Shown: positions 9,514 through 17,830 of the stretch, piece after piece | Position numbering within the stretch: the stretch's first letter is position 1 | Layout of the letters: every line of letters starts with the position of its first letter | Assembly (NCBI GenBank): GCA_963693025.1 | Contig: OY843749.1 | Location: 186,001 to 250,000 of the forward strand | Direction of reading: 5' to 3' | From: JAHRAW01 sp963693025 | GTDB taxonomy: Bacteria; Pseudomonadota; Gammaproteobacteria; Arenicellales; Poriferihabitantaceae | DNA length: 64,000 nucleotides | Translations under genes and position numbers: made by a program | The notes under the pieces: model-generated | The model's input: the letters and a program-made list of their open reading frames with translations, nothing else | Told to the model about the DNA's origin: nothing | Databases searched by the model: none

Positions 9514-10434
9514 ATGAATTGGTTCGACAAAATAATACCGCCGAAAATCAAAACCGGCGCGCGCATCGGGCGGCGCGGCGTGCCGGAAGGGTTGTGGAAC
9601 AAGTGCGCGGACTGTCAGGCGGTGCTGTATGCGGTGGAGTTGCAGCACAGTTTGCAGGTCTGTCCGAAGTGCAACCACCACATGCGCCTCGGCGCGCGCG
9701 AGCGGCTGCGCGCATTCCTGGACGACGACTCGCTGCGCTGGCTGGCGGAGGGGGTGACGCCGCTCGACATGCTCAAATTCCGCGACCGCAAGCGCTACCG
9801 CGACCGCCTCAGCGAAGCGAAGAAAACCAGTTTCGCCACCGAAGCGCTGCTCGCCGCCCACGGCGCGTTGCAGGGAGCGCCGATTACCGCGGTGGCGTTT
9901 GAATTTCGTTTCATGGGCGGGTCGATGGGCTCGGTGGTCGGCGAGCGTTTCGTGCGCGCGGTCAATCACAGCGTGGACAACCGCCAGCCGCTGGTCTGCT
10001 TCTCCGCGAGCGGCGGCGCGCGCATGCAGGAAGCGCTGTTTTCGCTGATGCAGATGGCGAAGACCACCGCGGCGATTACGCGCATGCGCGAGCGCGCGAT
10101 TCCCTATATTTCGGTGCTGACCGACCCGACCATGGGCGGCGTCTCCGCCAGCCTCGCGATGCTGGGCGACATCATCATCGGCGAGCCCAAGGCGCTGGTT
10201 GGTTTCGCCGGTCCCAGGGTCATCGAGCAGACCGTCCGCGAAACCCTGCCCGAGGGCTTTCAGCGCACCGAGTTTCAACTGGAGCACGGCGCGATTGACA
10301 TGATTACCGACCGCCGCGCGTTGCGCGACACCATCGCGTCGCTGCTCGCCACGCTGGGCTTTGCCGCTGAGACCGCTGAGACCGCCACCGAGCCGCCACC
10401 GGCGGAAGGCGGTGAGCCGGCGGAGCGCCGCTGA
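9514..10434 (+). CDS. accD: Acetyl-CoA carboxylase carboxyltransferase subunit beta
   Basis: 306 residues from the ATG at 9514, starting MNWFDKIIPPKIK as in other AccD proteins. The N-terminal zinc ribbon is present (C-A-D-C then C-P-K-C about 20 residues later). The carboxyltransferase core includes GGARMQEALFSLMQM and MGGVSASLAMLGDI. With AccA it transfers the carboxyl group from carboxybiotin to acetyl-CoA, the first committed step of fatty acid synthesis. The upstream frame stays open into trpF but lacks family similarity, so the short form is correct. The last ~20 residues are Ala/Glu/Pro-rich. Confidence 0.96.
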   Translation: MNWFDKIIPPKIKTGARIGRRGVPEGLWNKCADCQAVLYAVELQHSLQVCPKCNHHMRLGARERLRAFLDDDSLRWLAEGVTPLDMLKFRDRKRYRDRLSEAKKTSFATEALLAAHGALQGAPITAVAFEFRFMGGSMGSVVGERFVRAVNHSVDNRQPLVCFSASGGARMQEALFSLMQMAKTTAAITRMRERAIPYISVLTDPTMGGVSASLAMLGDIIIGEPKALVGFAGPRVIEQTVRETLPEGFQRTEFQLEHGAIDMITDRRALRDTIASLLATLGFAAETAETATEPPPAEGGEPAERR

Positions 10435-10479
10435 GCAATGGACGACCCGCCCGAAAGCGCCGCCGGGGGGCGGTGAGCG

Positions 10480-11853
10480 GTGAGCGCTCGGGGGCGGCTT
10501 GCGCCGACGCCGGCGGTCTCAGCGAGCCCGGACAACCGGAGCCTGCCCGAGTGGCTCGCGCATATCCAAAGCCTGCACTGGCGAAGCATCGACATGCAAC
10601 TCGGGCGCATCGCACGCGTGTGGGAGAATCTGGCGGGGCGCCGCAGCGCGCTGGTCATCAGCGTGGCGGGCACCAACGGCAAGGGCTCGTGCGTGGCGAT
10701 GCTGGAGGCGGCGCTGCGCGAGACCGGCTTGAAGACCGGCAGTTACACCTCGCCGCATCTGGTTCGGTATAACGAGAGGGTTCGGGTTGACGGCCAGGCG
10801 GCGGACGACGCCACGCTGTGCGCCGCGTTCGCCGACATTGAGCGCGCCCGCGACGGCATCCGGCTGACCTATTTTGAATTCGGCACGCTGTGCGCGCTGC
10901 TGATTTTTCAGCGCCGCCGGGTTGACGTGTCCCTCCTTGAAGTCGGCATGGGCGGGCGGCTGGATGCGGTCAATCTCATCGACAACGACATTGCGTTGAT
11001 TACCTCCATCGGCATCGACCACGCGCAGTGGCTCGGACGCGACCGCGCGCGCATCGCCGCCGAGAAAGCCGGCATCCTCAAACCGAACACGCTGGCGGTG
11101 TGCGCCGAGCCGCGCCCGCCGGCGTGCATCGCGCGCATCGCCGCCGAACAACACTGCGAGTTGCTGCAAAACGGCGTTGATTATCAAATCGAGCAATGCG
11201 ACGACGGCCTCCTGTGGCAGAGCCGCCACCCGGCGGTGGCGTCAGCGTGGCGGCGCATCGCGCGGTTGCAATCGCCGCTCAGCGGCGCGCAGCAGTTGAA
11301 CAACCTGGGCGGCGTGGTGGCGGTGTTGGCGTTGGCGCGTGGCGGCATTAGACTCAGCGAAAAAAACCTGCGTGACGGATTGGCGAACACCCGACTGGCG
11401 GCGCGCTGTCAGGTCATCGCCGGCGACGACGATTCGCCGGAAGTGATTCTGGATGTGGCGCACAACCCCGATTCGGCGGCGGGCTTGGCGGATTTTCTGG
11501 CGCGGCATCTTCACGACGCCACCGGAACCACCCACGGCGTCTTCGCGGCGCTGGCGGACAAACCCGCGGCGGCTATCGTCAAAACGCTGGATGGCGCCAT
11601 CGACCGCTGGTATCTGGCAACGCTGGCGGTCGAAAGAGGACAGACCGCCGACGCGCTCAAAGCGCAGTTGGCAACCGCCGGCGCCACCGCCGCCACGGCA
11701 ACCACCCACGACTCCCCGCTGGCGGCCTATCTGTCCGCCGTGTCCGCCGCCAACGCGCACGACCGCGTGGTGGTTTTCGGCTCCTTTTACACGGTCGGTG
11801 ATATAATCACCCACTTTCAACACTCCCGCAACAATCGCAATCTCTTATACTAG
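10480..11853 (+). CDS. folC: Bifunctional folylpolyglutamate synthase / dihydrofolate synthase
   Basis: 457 residues from a GTG at 10480, slightly longer than the E. coli protein. The ATP-binding loop VAGTNGKGSC is near residue 65, followed by TSPHLVRYNERVRV and LLEVGMGGRLDAVN of the Mur-ligase-like fold. The C-terminal domain has VILDVAHNPDSA. It adds glutamate to dihydropteroate and to reduced folates in the cytoplasm. It lies between accD and the SPOR-domain gene as in other Gammaproteobacteria. The first ~20 residues are not conserved, and an alternative GTG seven bases upstream is in another frame. Confidence 0.95.
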   Translation: MSARGRLAPTPAVSASPDNRSLPEWLAHIQSLHWRSIDMQLGRIARVWENLAGRRSALVISVAGTNGKGSCVAMLEAALRETGLKTGSYTSPHLVRYNERVRVDGQAADDATLCAAFADIERARDGIRLTYFEFGTLCALLIFQRRRVDVSLLEVGMGGRLDAVNLIDNDIALITSIGIDHAQWLGRDRARIAAEKAGILKPNTLAVCAEPRPPACIARIAAEQHCELLQNGVDYQIEQCDDGLLWQSRHPAVASAWRRIARLQSPLSGAQQLNNLGGVVAVLALARGGIRLSEKNLRDGLANTRLAARCQVIAGDDDSPEVILDVAHNPDSAAGLADFLARHLHDATGTTHGVFAALADKPAAAIVKTLDGAIDRWYLATLAVERGQTADALKAQLATAGATAATATTHDSPLAAYLSAVSAANAHDRVVVFGSFYTVGDIITHFQHSRNNRNLLY

Positions 11854-11890
11854 CGAGCCAAGCGATTTTTACGCGACCGACTACGCCATC

Positions 11891-12466
11891 GTGAAGTCCA
11901 GGAACGCCGTTGCGGCGCAGCCCGAATATTTGTTGAAACACCGCCTTGCCGGGGCGGTTATTATGGCGGGTGTGGCGGCGTTGATGGTTGTGTGGTTGCT
12001 GAGCAAGCCGGTGACCGAAGCGGGCGGTGGCGGTGGCGGCAACCTTGTTTCCACTCCAATAAACCTTCATGCCGTCCCCGCCTCGACGGAGCGCAACAAC
12101 ACCGAGCGCTCAGCCGACGCACAACCCCAACCCAAACCGGCGCTGGTGGCGGTCGAAGCGAACAACACCACACAACCAACGCACACCAACGCTGAGCGCA
12201 AGCCATCCGTGCCGCCCACTTCAACCGAGGGCTGGACCGTCCAAGTCGGCGTATTTTCCAAGCAGACCAACATCGATTCAGTGTCCGCCCGCCTGAAAAA
12301 AATCGGTTTTGAGGTGCGCCAAACCGGCTTCAAAACCGCCGGCGGAGACGACGCCACGCGCATCTGGCTCGGACCCTATGCCAGCCGGGAAACCGCCGAG
12401 ACGGTCAGCGCCCGCACCCATGCCATCACCGGCGAAAAAGGGCTCGTGGCGAAGCACGCGCCTTAG
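11891..12466 (+). CDS. dedD: SPOR-domain cell-division protein, DedD-like
   Basis: 191 residues from a GTG at 11891. One transmembrane helix lies at about residues 19-40 (LAGAVIMAGVAALMVVWLL) after a short basic N-terminus. A disordered Asn/Thr/Pro-rich linker follows, then a C-terminal SPOR domain starting at WTVQVGVFSKQTN (about residue 114). SPOR domains bind denuded glycan strands at the division septum, so this would be a bitopic inner-membrane division protein. Position between folC and cvpA matches dedD. The sequence is weakly conserved outside SPOR, so the name rests on domain plus order. Confidence 0.82.
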   Translation: MKSRNAVAAQPEYLLKHRLAGAVIMAGVAALMVVWLLSKPVTEAGGGGGGNLVSTPINLHAVPASTERNNTERSADAQPQPKPALVAVEANNTTQPTHTNAERKPSVPPTSTEGWTVQVGVFSKQTNIDSVSARLKKIGFEVRQTGFKTAGGDDATRIWLGPYASRETAETVSARTHAITGEKGLVAKHAP

Positions 12467-12514
12467 CCGAGTGTCCGTTTAGTGCGCCGCTTACGCCGCC
12501 GTCGGTGACCCTTC

Positions 12515-13018
12515 ATGAACGCGATTGATGTCGCCATCGTTGCCATCCTGCTGGTGTCCCTGCTGATCGGATTGCGCCGCGGCTTCATTCGTGAAATCCT
12601 CTCGCTGGTGTCCTGGATCGCGGCGCTGTGGGCCGCCTATGTCTATGTCCATCCGGTCGAGGCGATGCTGGAAGGCGCCATCAACCAGCCGCTGTTGCGC
12701 GTGATTGCCGCGTTCGCCGCCATTTTCGTGGTCGTGCTGTTCGCGGTTTCATTGCTCGGTCATCTGCTCTGCCGGCTGTTGTCGGTCAGCGGCATCACCG
12801 GGGTTGACCGCTCGCTGGGGATGCTGTTCGGCTTCGTGCGCGGAGCGCTCATCGTCGCGGTCGGCATGCTGATGGCGGTCTTCATGGACTTCGCGGCGCA
12901 GCCGTGGTGGCAGGAGTCGTTGCTGGTTAATTTTTTCACGCCGGTCGCCGACCTGCTGATTGCGCTGATGCCGCACGACATGGCGCTCTACTTCCACCCC
13001 CGCGACGGCCTCGGCTGA
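12515..13018 (+). CDS. cvpA: CvpA family inner-membrane protein
   Basis: 167 residues with four predicted membrane helices and the conserved motif LLIGLRRGFIREILSLVSW near the N-terminus. CvpA was named for colicin V production in E. coli and is linked to envelope homeostasis; its molecular activity is not well defined. The stop TGA overlaps the purF ATG by one base (ATG within TGATG), so the two are probably translationally coupled, as in E. coli. Confidence 0.9.
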   Translation: MNAIDVAIVAILLVSLLIGLRRGFIREILSLVSWIAALWAAYVYVHPVEAMLEGAINQPLLRVIAAFAAIFVVVLFAVSLLGHLLCRLLSVSGITGVDRSLGMLFGFVRGALIVAVGMLMAVFMDFAAQPWWQESLLVNFFTPVADLLIALMPHDMALYFHPRDGLG

Positions 13019-14547
13019 TGTGCGGCGTCATCGGCATCTTGGGTCCGGACCCCGTCAATCAGGCGTTATACGACGCGCTGACCATCGTGCAACACCGCGG
13101 CCAGGACGCCGCCGGCATTATGACCTCGGACGGAAACCGCGTCTATCTGCGCAAGGACAACGGTCTGGCGCGCGACGTATTCCACACCCGCCACATGCGT
13201 CAACTCAAGGGCAACATGGGCGTGGGACACGCGCGCTACCCGACCGCCGGCTCGGACTCGCGCGCCGAAGCGCAGCCCTTTTATGTCAACTCGCCGTTCG
13301 GCATCGCGCTCGGTCACAACGGCAATCTGACCAACGCGGCGCCGTTGCGCGATGAATTGTTCCGCCAGGATTTGCGCCAGTTGAACACCTCGTCGGACTC
13401 GGAAATCCTGCTCAACATATTCGCTCACGAACTGCGCGAAGCCATCGGCGCATCGAGCCTGCGCGCCGCGCCCGACGATTTGTTCAACGCCGTCAGCGGG
13501 GTTTTCAACCGCTGCAACGGCGCTTACGCGGTGGTCGTGATGGTCGTCGGAGTCGGCATCATGGCGTTCCGAGACCCGTGCGGCATCCGCCCGCTGGTCT
13601 ATGGCGTCAAACGCGCCGAGGGCGGGCACTCGCACATGTTCGCCTCGGAAAGCGTCGCGCTGGACGTGCTCGGCTACACGCTGGAGCGCGATGTTGCACC
13701 CGGCGAAGCGATGCTGGTGGACCTCGACGGACGCGTGCACACCCGGGTCTGCGCCCGCCAACCCCGGCATGCCCCGTGCATCTTCGAATACGTGTATCTG
13801 GCGCGCCCCGATTCCATCATCGACGGCATCGCGGTATACCGCACGCGCATGAACATGGGCGAAAACCTCGCCAACCGCATCAAACGCGCGTGGCCCCGGC
13901 GCGACATCGACGTCGTCATCCCGGTGCCGGACACCAGCCGCACCGCCGCGGTGGAAATGGGGCGCGTGTTGAAACTGCCGTACCGCGAAGGCTTTATCAA
14001 AAACCGTTACATCGGGCGCACCTTCATCATGCCGGGGCAGGCCGAGCGCAAGCAGTCGGTGCGCCACAAACTGAACCCGATTCGCTCCGAGTTCAAGGGC
14101 AAGAACGTGCTGTTGGTTGACGACTCCATCGTGCGCGGCACCACCTCGCGCAAAATAATCGAACTGGCGCGCGAGTCCGGCGCAAAGAAAGTCTACTTCG
14201 CCTCCGCGGCGCCGCCGGTGCGCTACCCCAACGTGTATGGCATCGACATGCCGTCTACATCGGAGCTGGTCGCGCACAACCGCGACATCAACGAAATCTG
14301 CCGCGAAATCGGCGCCGACAAACTCTTCTATCAGGAACTGGAAGACCTAATCGACGCCGTGGCGCGCTGCAATCCGGCAATCAACGAATTCGACACCTCG
14401 TGCTTCAGCGGCCACTACACCACCGGCGACATCACCCCCGCCTACCTCCGCCACGTCGACCAAGAACGAAACGACACCGCCAAAAATCCAACCCAAAGCG
14501 AACTCGACCTCTCCGAAGTAACCGACATCGGCGCGACATACGCCTGA
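13018..14547 (+). CDS. purF: Amidophosphoribosyltransferase
   Basis: 509 residues, standard length. Cysteine 2 (MCGVIGILG) is the N-terminal nucleophile of the glutamine amidotransferase domain, released after Met removal. The PRPP-binding loop of the phosphoribosyltransferase domain reads VLLVDDSIVRGTT. It makes 5-phosphoribosylamine from PRPP and glutamine, the first step of purine synthesis. It overlaps cvpA by one base and ends the conserved cluster. Downstream are a fragment of a small palindromic module and a full dispersed repeat before convergent lpxH. Confidence 0.97.
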   Translation: MCGVIGILGPDPVNQALYDALTIVQHRGQDAAGIMTSDGNRVYLRKDNGLARDVFHTRHMRQLKGNMGVGHARYPTAGSDSRAEAQPFYVNSPFGIALGHNGNLTNAAPLRDELFRQDLRQLNTSSDSEILLNIFAHELREAIGASSLRAAPDDLFNAVSGVFNRCNGAYAVVVMVVGVGIMAFRDPCGIRPLVYGVKRAEGGHSHMFASESVALDVLGYTLERDVAPGEAMLVDLDGRVHTRVCARQPRHAPCIFEYVYLARPDSIIDGIAVYRTRMNMGENLANRIKRAWPRRDIDVVIPVPDTSRTAAVEMGRVLKLPYREGFIKNRYIGRTFIMPGQAERKQSVRHKLNPIRSEFKGKNVLLVDDSIVRGTTSRKIIELARESGAKKVYFASAAPPVRYPNVYGIDMPSTSELVAHNRDINEICREIGADKLFYQELEDLIDAVARCNPAINEFDTSCFSGHYTTGDITPAYLRHVDQERNDTAKNPTQSELDLSEVTDIGATYA

Positions 14548-14550
14548 CTC

Positions 14551-14595
14551 CTTTCGCGTAGGACGAAGGGCGTGTATCAGGGAGGATACGAACAA
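14551..14595 (-). repeat. Solitary fragment of the ~60-bp palindromic sub-module
   Basis: Read on the minus strand, this stretch contains CGTATCCTCCCTGATACACG then GCCCTTCGTCCTACGCGAAA, a diverged form of the module found inside the long repeats at about 22,534, 41,784 and 43,678-43,732. Here it stands outside a parent repeat, 12 bp before R3. The CCGCTCCCGGCGGATTTTT half is missing. Confidence 0.5.
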
Positions 14596-14606
14596 AAACC
14601 CAACTA

Positions 14607-14809
14607 CTCGTCATTCTCGAACGGTAGAAAATAGGGAGCCGACAGGCGACCATATTTTCTTCGCTTCGGGAATCTCCCTAAGGCTACCGTGAATTCCAAC
14701 AAAGCCCGTGCCAGTCTTAGGGAGATTCCCGAGGACGCAAGTGTCCGTAAGCCGCCGCTTAAAAGAAAAAGCGCGGCGGCAACGGACACTAACGCTCGAG
14801 AATGACGAG
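14607..14809 (+). repeat. Dispersed nested-palindrome repeat, full short form (R3, 203 bp)
   Basis: A complete short copy. The ends are CTCGTCATTCTCGAACG and CGCTCGAGAATGACGAG, inverted with one mismatch over 17 bp. Inside is a perfect 17-bp inverted pair (TCGGGAATCTCCCTAAG and its complement) around a 33-bp centre, then a second hairpin with GCCGCCGCTT / AAGCGCGGCGGC arms. No coding capacity of its own is credible. It fills the convergent purF-lpxH gap. No target-site duplication is evident. Confidence 0.85.
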
Positions 14810-14816
14810 TCGTTGT

Positions 14817-15551
14817 TTATTTTTTAAACGCCAACCTCCCCTCCTGACAATACAACACACTCCGCCGCGCATGCCAGTCCCCAAGAACATAGCGCCATGC
14901 CGGTTTGTCGTTGAGGGGGAAGTGGTGGATGGCGGGGCGGTGGGTGTGGCCGTGGATTAGGGTGGTGACGTTGTGTTGTTGCATCAGGGCTTCGACCGCC
15001 GACTGGTTGACGTCCATGACCGATGGGCTTTTGGTTTGTTTGGCGTCTTCGCTTTGGCGGCGCAGGGTGGCGGCGGTTTGGATTCGTTGGGGCAGGGGTT
15101 TTTGCAGGAAGGTGGTTTTCCATTTGGCGGACAGCATTTGCCGGCGCATCGCCTGGTGTTCGGTGTCGTCGGTGCACAGCGAGTCGCCGTGGGTCAGCAG
15201 GAAGTCGCGTTGGTGCAGCGTGACCACCACCGGGTCCGGCAACAGCGTGCAGCCGGCGCGCCGGGCGAATTGCTCGCCGATTAGGAAGTCGCGGTTGCCG
15301 TGCATGAAAAAAACCTCGGTGCCGGCGTCCACGGTTTGGCGGATGGCGGCTTCCACCGCGGCGTGTCCGATAGTCTCCCCGCCGTCGTCGCCGACCCAGT
15401 AGTCGAACAAGTCGCCGAGAATATACACGCGCTCAAGCAAGCGCGCGGCGCCGCGCAGAAACTCCTCGAACAGGCGCGTGGAGGCGGGGCGCTCCGGGCT
15501 CAGGTGAATGTCGGAAATGAACGCGGTGGTTTGATTTTTTTCGGCTGCCAT
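14817..15551 (-). CDS. lpxH: UDP-2,3-diacylglucosamine diphosphatase
   Basis: 244 residues, calcineurin-like phosphoesterase fold with all metal-binding motifs: SDIHLS near the start, GDLFDYW, GNRDFL, THGD and HGHTHRPAIH. LpxH hydrolyses UDP-2,3-diacylglucosamine to lipid X at the inner-membrane surface, so the organism makes lipid A and is a true Gram-negative. The length and the F-D-Y-W-V-G-D-D insert favour LpxH over LpxI or other phosphoesterases. It is divergent from cysS with a ~100-bp spacer and converges on purF across repeat R3. Confidence 0.93.
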   Translation of the reverse strand: MAAEKNQTTAFISDIHLSPERPASTRLFEEFLRGAARLLERVYILGDLFDYWVGDDGGETIGHAAVEAAIRQTVDAGTEVFFMHGNRDFLIGEQFARRAGCTLLPDPVVVTLHQRDFLLTHGDSLCTDDTEHQAMRRQMLSAKWKTTFLQKPLPQRIQTAATLRRQSEDAKQTKSPSVMDVNQSAVEALMQQHNVTTLIHGHTHRPAIHHFPLNDKPAWRYVLGDWHARRSVLYCQEGRLAFKK

Positions 15552-15650
15552 GTTGGGGGTTGGAGTTTGATGGGGTTAGTATACCGCCATTCGCGCGCCG
15601 CGTGACCCTGCGCGCGGTTTTCGCGCCCGCCGCATTAAGAATTCATCGCA

Positions 15651-17042
15651 ATGACCCTGCAACTCTACGACAGTTATCAACGCCGCCTGCGCCGCTTTGC
15701 GCCGCTTGAGGGCGATGAAGTTCGGATGTATGCGTGCGGACCCACGGTTTATGACTACGCGCATATCGGCAATCTACGCACCTATATTTTCGAGGATGTC
15801 TTGCGTCGCGCGCTCGAGTTTTACGGCTATCGCGTCAAGCACGTCATCAACATCACCGATGTCGGACACCTCACGTCGGACGCCGACACCGGCGAGGACA
15901 AAATCGAGCAAGGCTCGCGCCGCACCGGCAAGAGCGCCTGGGAAATCGCGCGGTTGTATACCCGCGCGTTTATGGATGACCTGCAACAACTCAACATTCT
16001 GGAGCCGGCGATTTGGTGCCGGGCGAGCGAGCACATTGCCGAGCAAATCGCCGACATTGCCGAAATCGAGCGCCGCGGTTTTACCTACCTCACCGCCGAC
16101 GGCGTTTATTTCGACACCTCCAAACTGGACAACTACGGCTATCTGGCGCGCCTCGACACCGCCGGGTTGGAAGCCGGCGCGCGCGTCGACATCGGCGAAA
16201 AAAAGCGCGCCACCGATTTTGCGCTGTGGAAGTTTAGCCCGAAGGGGCGGGCTCGGCAGATGGAGTGGGACAGCCCGTGGGGGGTCGGCTTTCCCGGCTG
16301 GCACATCGAATGTTCGGCGATGGCGGTCAAGTATTTGGGCAGCCGCTTCGACATTCACTGCGGCGGCAAAGACCACATTCCGGTCCACCACTCCAATGAA
16401 ATCGCCCAAGCCGAGGTGTGCTACGGCACCACGCTGGCGAACTTCTGGTTGCACGGCTATTTTCTGGAAACCGAGCAGGCGAAGATGTCCAAATCCGGCG
16501 GCGAATTCCTGCGCCTCAAAACGCTGACCGACCGCGGCTACGACCCGTTGGCTTATCGTTACTTGTGTTTGACCGCCAACTATCGCAGCGACTTGAAGTT
16601 CACCTGGAAAAGCCTGGACGCCGCCGCCACCGCTTTGGAGCGGTTGCGCGGGGTTGCTCAGTCGTGGGGTGATGATGATGACGGCAACGCCTCGCCGGAT
16701 GCCGCCACCGTTGCGGAGTTTTCGCGCGAGTTATACCGCGATTTGAATACCCCGCGCGCGCTGGCGGTGGTGTGGGGGATGGTTAAGGGTGATTTGCCGG
16801 CGCATACCAAGAAAGCGACCGTGTTGCACTTTGAGCGGGTGCTGGGTTTGGGTGTTGATTGCCGGTTGCCCGTGGCGGATGCGATTCCAGATGAGGTGGC
16901 AGCGCTGGTAAAACAACGCTCGCACGCGCGCGACAACCGGGATTGGGGCGAGGCTGACCGGCTGCGTGCTGAGATTGAAGGGCACGGGTTTGTGGTTGAT
17001 GATTCCGTGGGGGGGAGTAGGGTTCGGCGGAGGAGGGGGTGA
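15651..17042 (+). CDS. cysS: Cysteinyl-tRNA synthetase
   Basis: 463 residues, class I synthetase. YAHIGNLRTYIFEDV carries the HIGH-like motif (here HIGN), and KMSKS occurs as EQAKMSKSGGEF. Zinc ligands include Cys in MYACGPTVYDYAHIGN and GWHIECSAMA. It charges tRNA-Cys in the cytoplasm. The C-terminal DALR region is followed by a short basic tail (GGSRVRRRRG) of changed composition. Divergent lpxH lies upstream; a 135-bp spacer with C-rich tracts separates it from the tRNA-fMet gene. Confidence 0.97.
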   Translation: MTLQLYDSYQRRLRRFAPLEGDEVRMYACGPTVYDYAHIGNLRTYIFEDVLRRALEFYGYRVKHVINITDVGHLTSDADTGEDKIEQGSRRTGKSAWEIARLYTRAFMDDLQQLNILEPAIWCRASEHIAEQIADIAEIERRGFTYLTADGVYFDTSKLDNYGYLARLDTAGLEAGARVDIGEKKRATDFALWKFSPKGRARQMEWDSPWGVGFPGWHIECSAMAVKYLGSRFDIHCGGKDHIPVHHSNEIAQAEVCYGTTLANFWLHGYFLETEQAKMSKSGGEFLRLKTLTDRGYDPLAYRYLCLTANYRSDLKFTWKSLDAAATALERLRGVAQSWGDDDDGNASPDAATVAEFSRELYRDLNTPRALAVVWGMVKGDLPAHTKKATVLHFERVLGLGVDCRLPVADAIPDEVAALVKQRSHARDNRDWGEADRLRAEIEGHGFVVDDSVGGSRVRRRRG

Positions 17043-17136
17043 GTGTGTGACTACTTGTCATTCACCCCCCCAATCCCCCCAAAACCCCACCAAAACCACC
17101 CCCAAACCCCTCAATCAAAAAAACTACACGAATAGA

Positions 17137-17166
17137 TTGAATTTACTCATCACTATGGAGTAGAAT
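17137..17166 (+). promoter_or_regulatory. Sigma70-type promoter for tRNA-fMet and the rimP-nusA-infB operon
   Basis: TTGAAT at 17137-17142 and TAGAAT at 17161-17166 are separated by 18 bp. The predicted start would be about 5 nt before the tRNA 5' end at 17178. The surrounding DNA is locally AT-rich. In E. coli the equivalent metY promoter drives the whole nusA-infB operon. Confidence 0.5.
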
Positions 17167-17177
17167 CGGCTCGCTGA

Positions 17178-17254
<77 letters not shown>

Positions 17255-17276
17255 ATTGCCGACAGGCATTGCTACG

Positions 17277-17298
17277 ACCCCGCTATAGGCGGGGTTTT
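17277..17298 (+). terminator. Hairpin with short T-run between tRNA-fMet and rimP
   Basis: ACCCCGC (17277-17283) pairs with GCGGGGT (17289-17295) over a five-base loop, followed by TTT. The T-run is short, so it may be a partial terminator or processing site that lowers flow from the tRNA into rimP-nusA. It ends 16 nt before the rimP start. Confidence 0.5.
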
Positions 17299-17313
17299 AA
17301 TTTGGGGGGCGTG

Positions 17314-17766
17314 ATGACTGAGCCGGCTGCGTTGCGAGATTTGCTGGAGCCGGCGGTCGATGCGCTCGGTTATGAACTGGTGCATCTTGAGTTTGCGGCG
17401 CAGGGCGGGAACAGCGTCTTGCGGGTTTATATCGATGCGCCGGGCGGCATTCGGGTGGATGATTGCGAGACCGTCAGCCGGCAGTTGAGCGCGCGGCTGG
17501 ATGTGGAAGATGCGGTGGACTCGGCTTATCTGCTGGAGGTGTCGTCGCCGGGAATCGACCGCCCGCTGGTCAAGCCGGAGCATTTTCGGCGTTTCACCGG
17601 CAGCCGGGCGCGCATCGTGATGCGCGCGCATGTACTCGGGCGGCGGCGGTTTACCGGCGAGTTGCTGGAAGCCGACGAGCGTCGCGTGTTGCTGGAAGTC
17701 GATGGCGAGCCTTATGAACTCGCCTACGACGACATGGCGACGGCGCGCGTTGAGCCGGTGTTTTGA
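17314..17766 (+). CDS. rimP: Ribosome maturation factor RimP
   Basis: 150 residues from the ATG at 17314; a GTG sits one codon upstream. The motifs YELVHLEF, LRVYIDAPGGI and LEVSSPGIDRPL are the RimP signature. It assists 30S subunit maturation. It begins the rimP-nusA-infB-rbfA-truB operon, downstream of tRNA-fMet. A further in-frame TTG start at 17269 would begin within the terminator-like hairpin region and is unlikely. Confidence 0.94.
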   Translation: MTEPAALRDLLEPAVDALGYELVHLEFAAQGGNSVLRVYIDAPGGIRVDDCETVSRQLSARLDVEDAVDSAYLLEVSSPGIDRPLVKPEHFRRFTGSRARIVMRAHVLGRRRFTGELLEADERRVLLEVDGEPYELAYDDMATARVEPVF

Positions 17767-17830
17767 GCACGGGCAACGACGAGTGGCGGTGCGCGATTGC
17801 GCGCTAACCAAAGAGATGTGGTAAAAAATT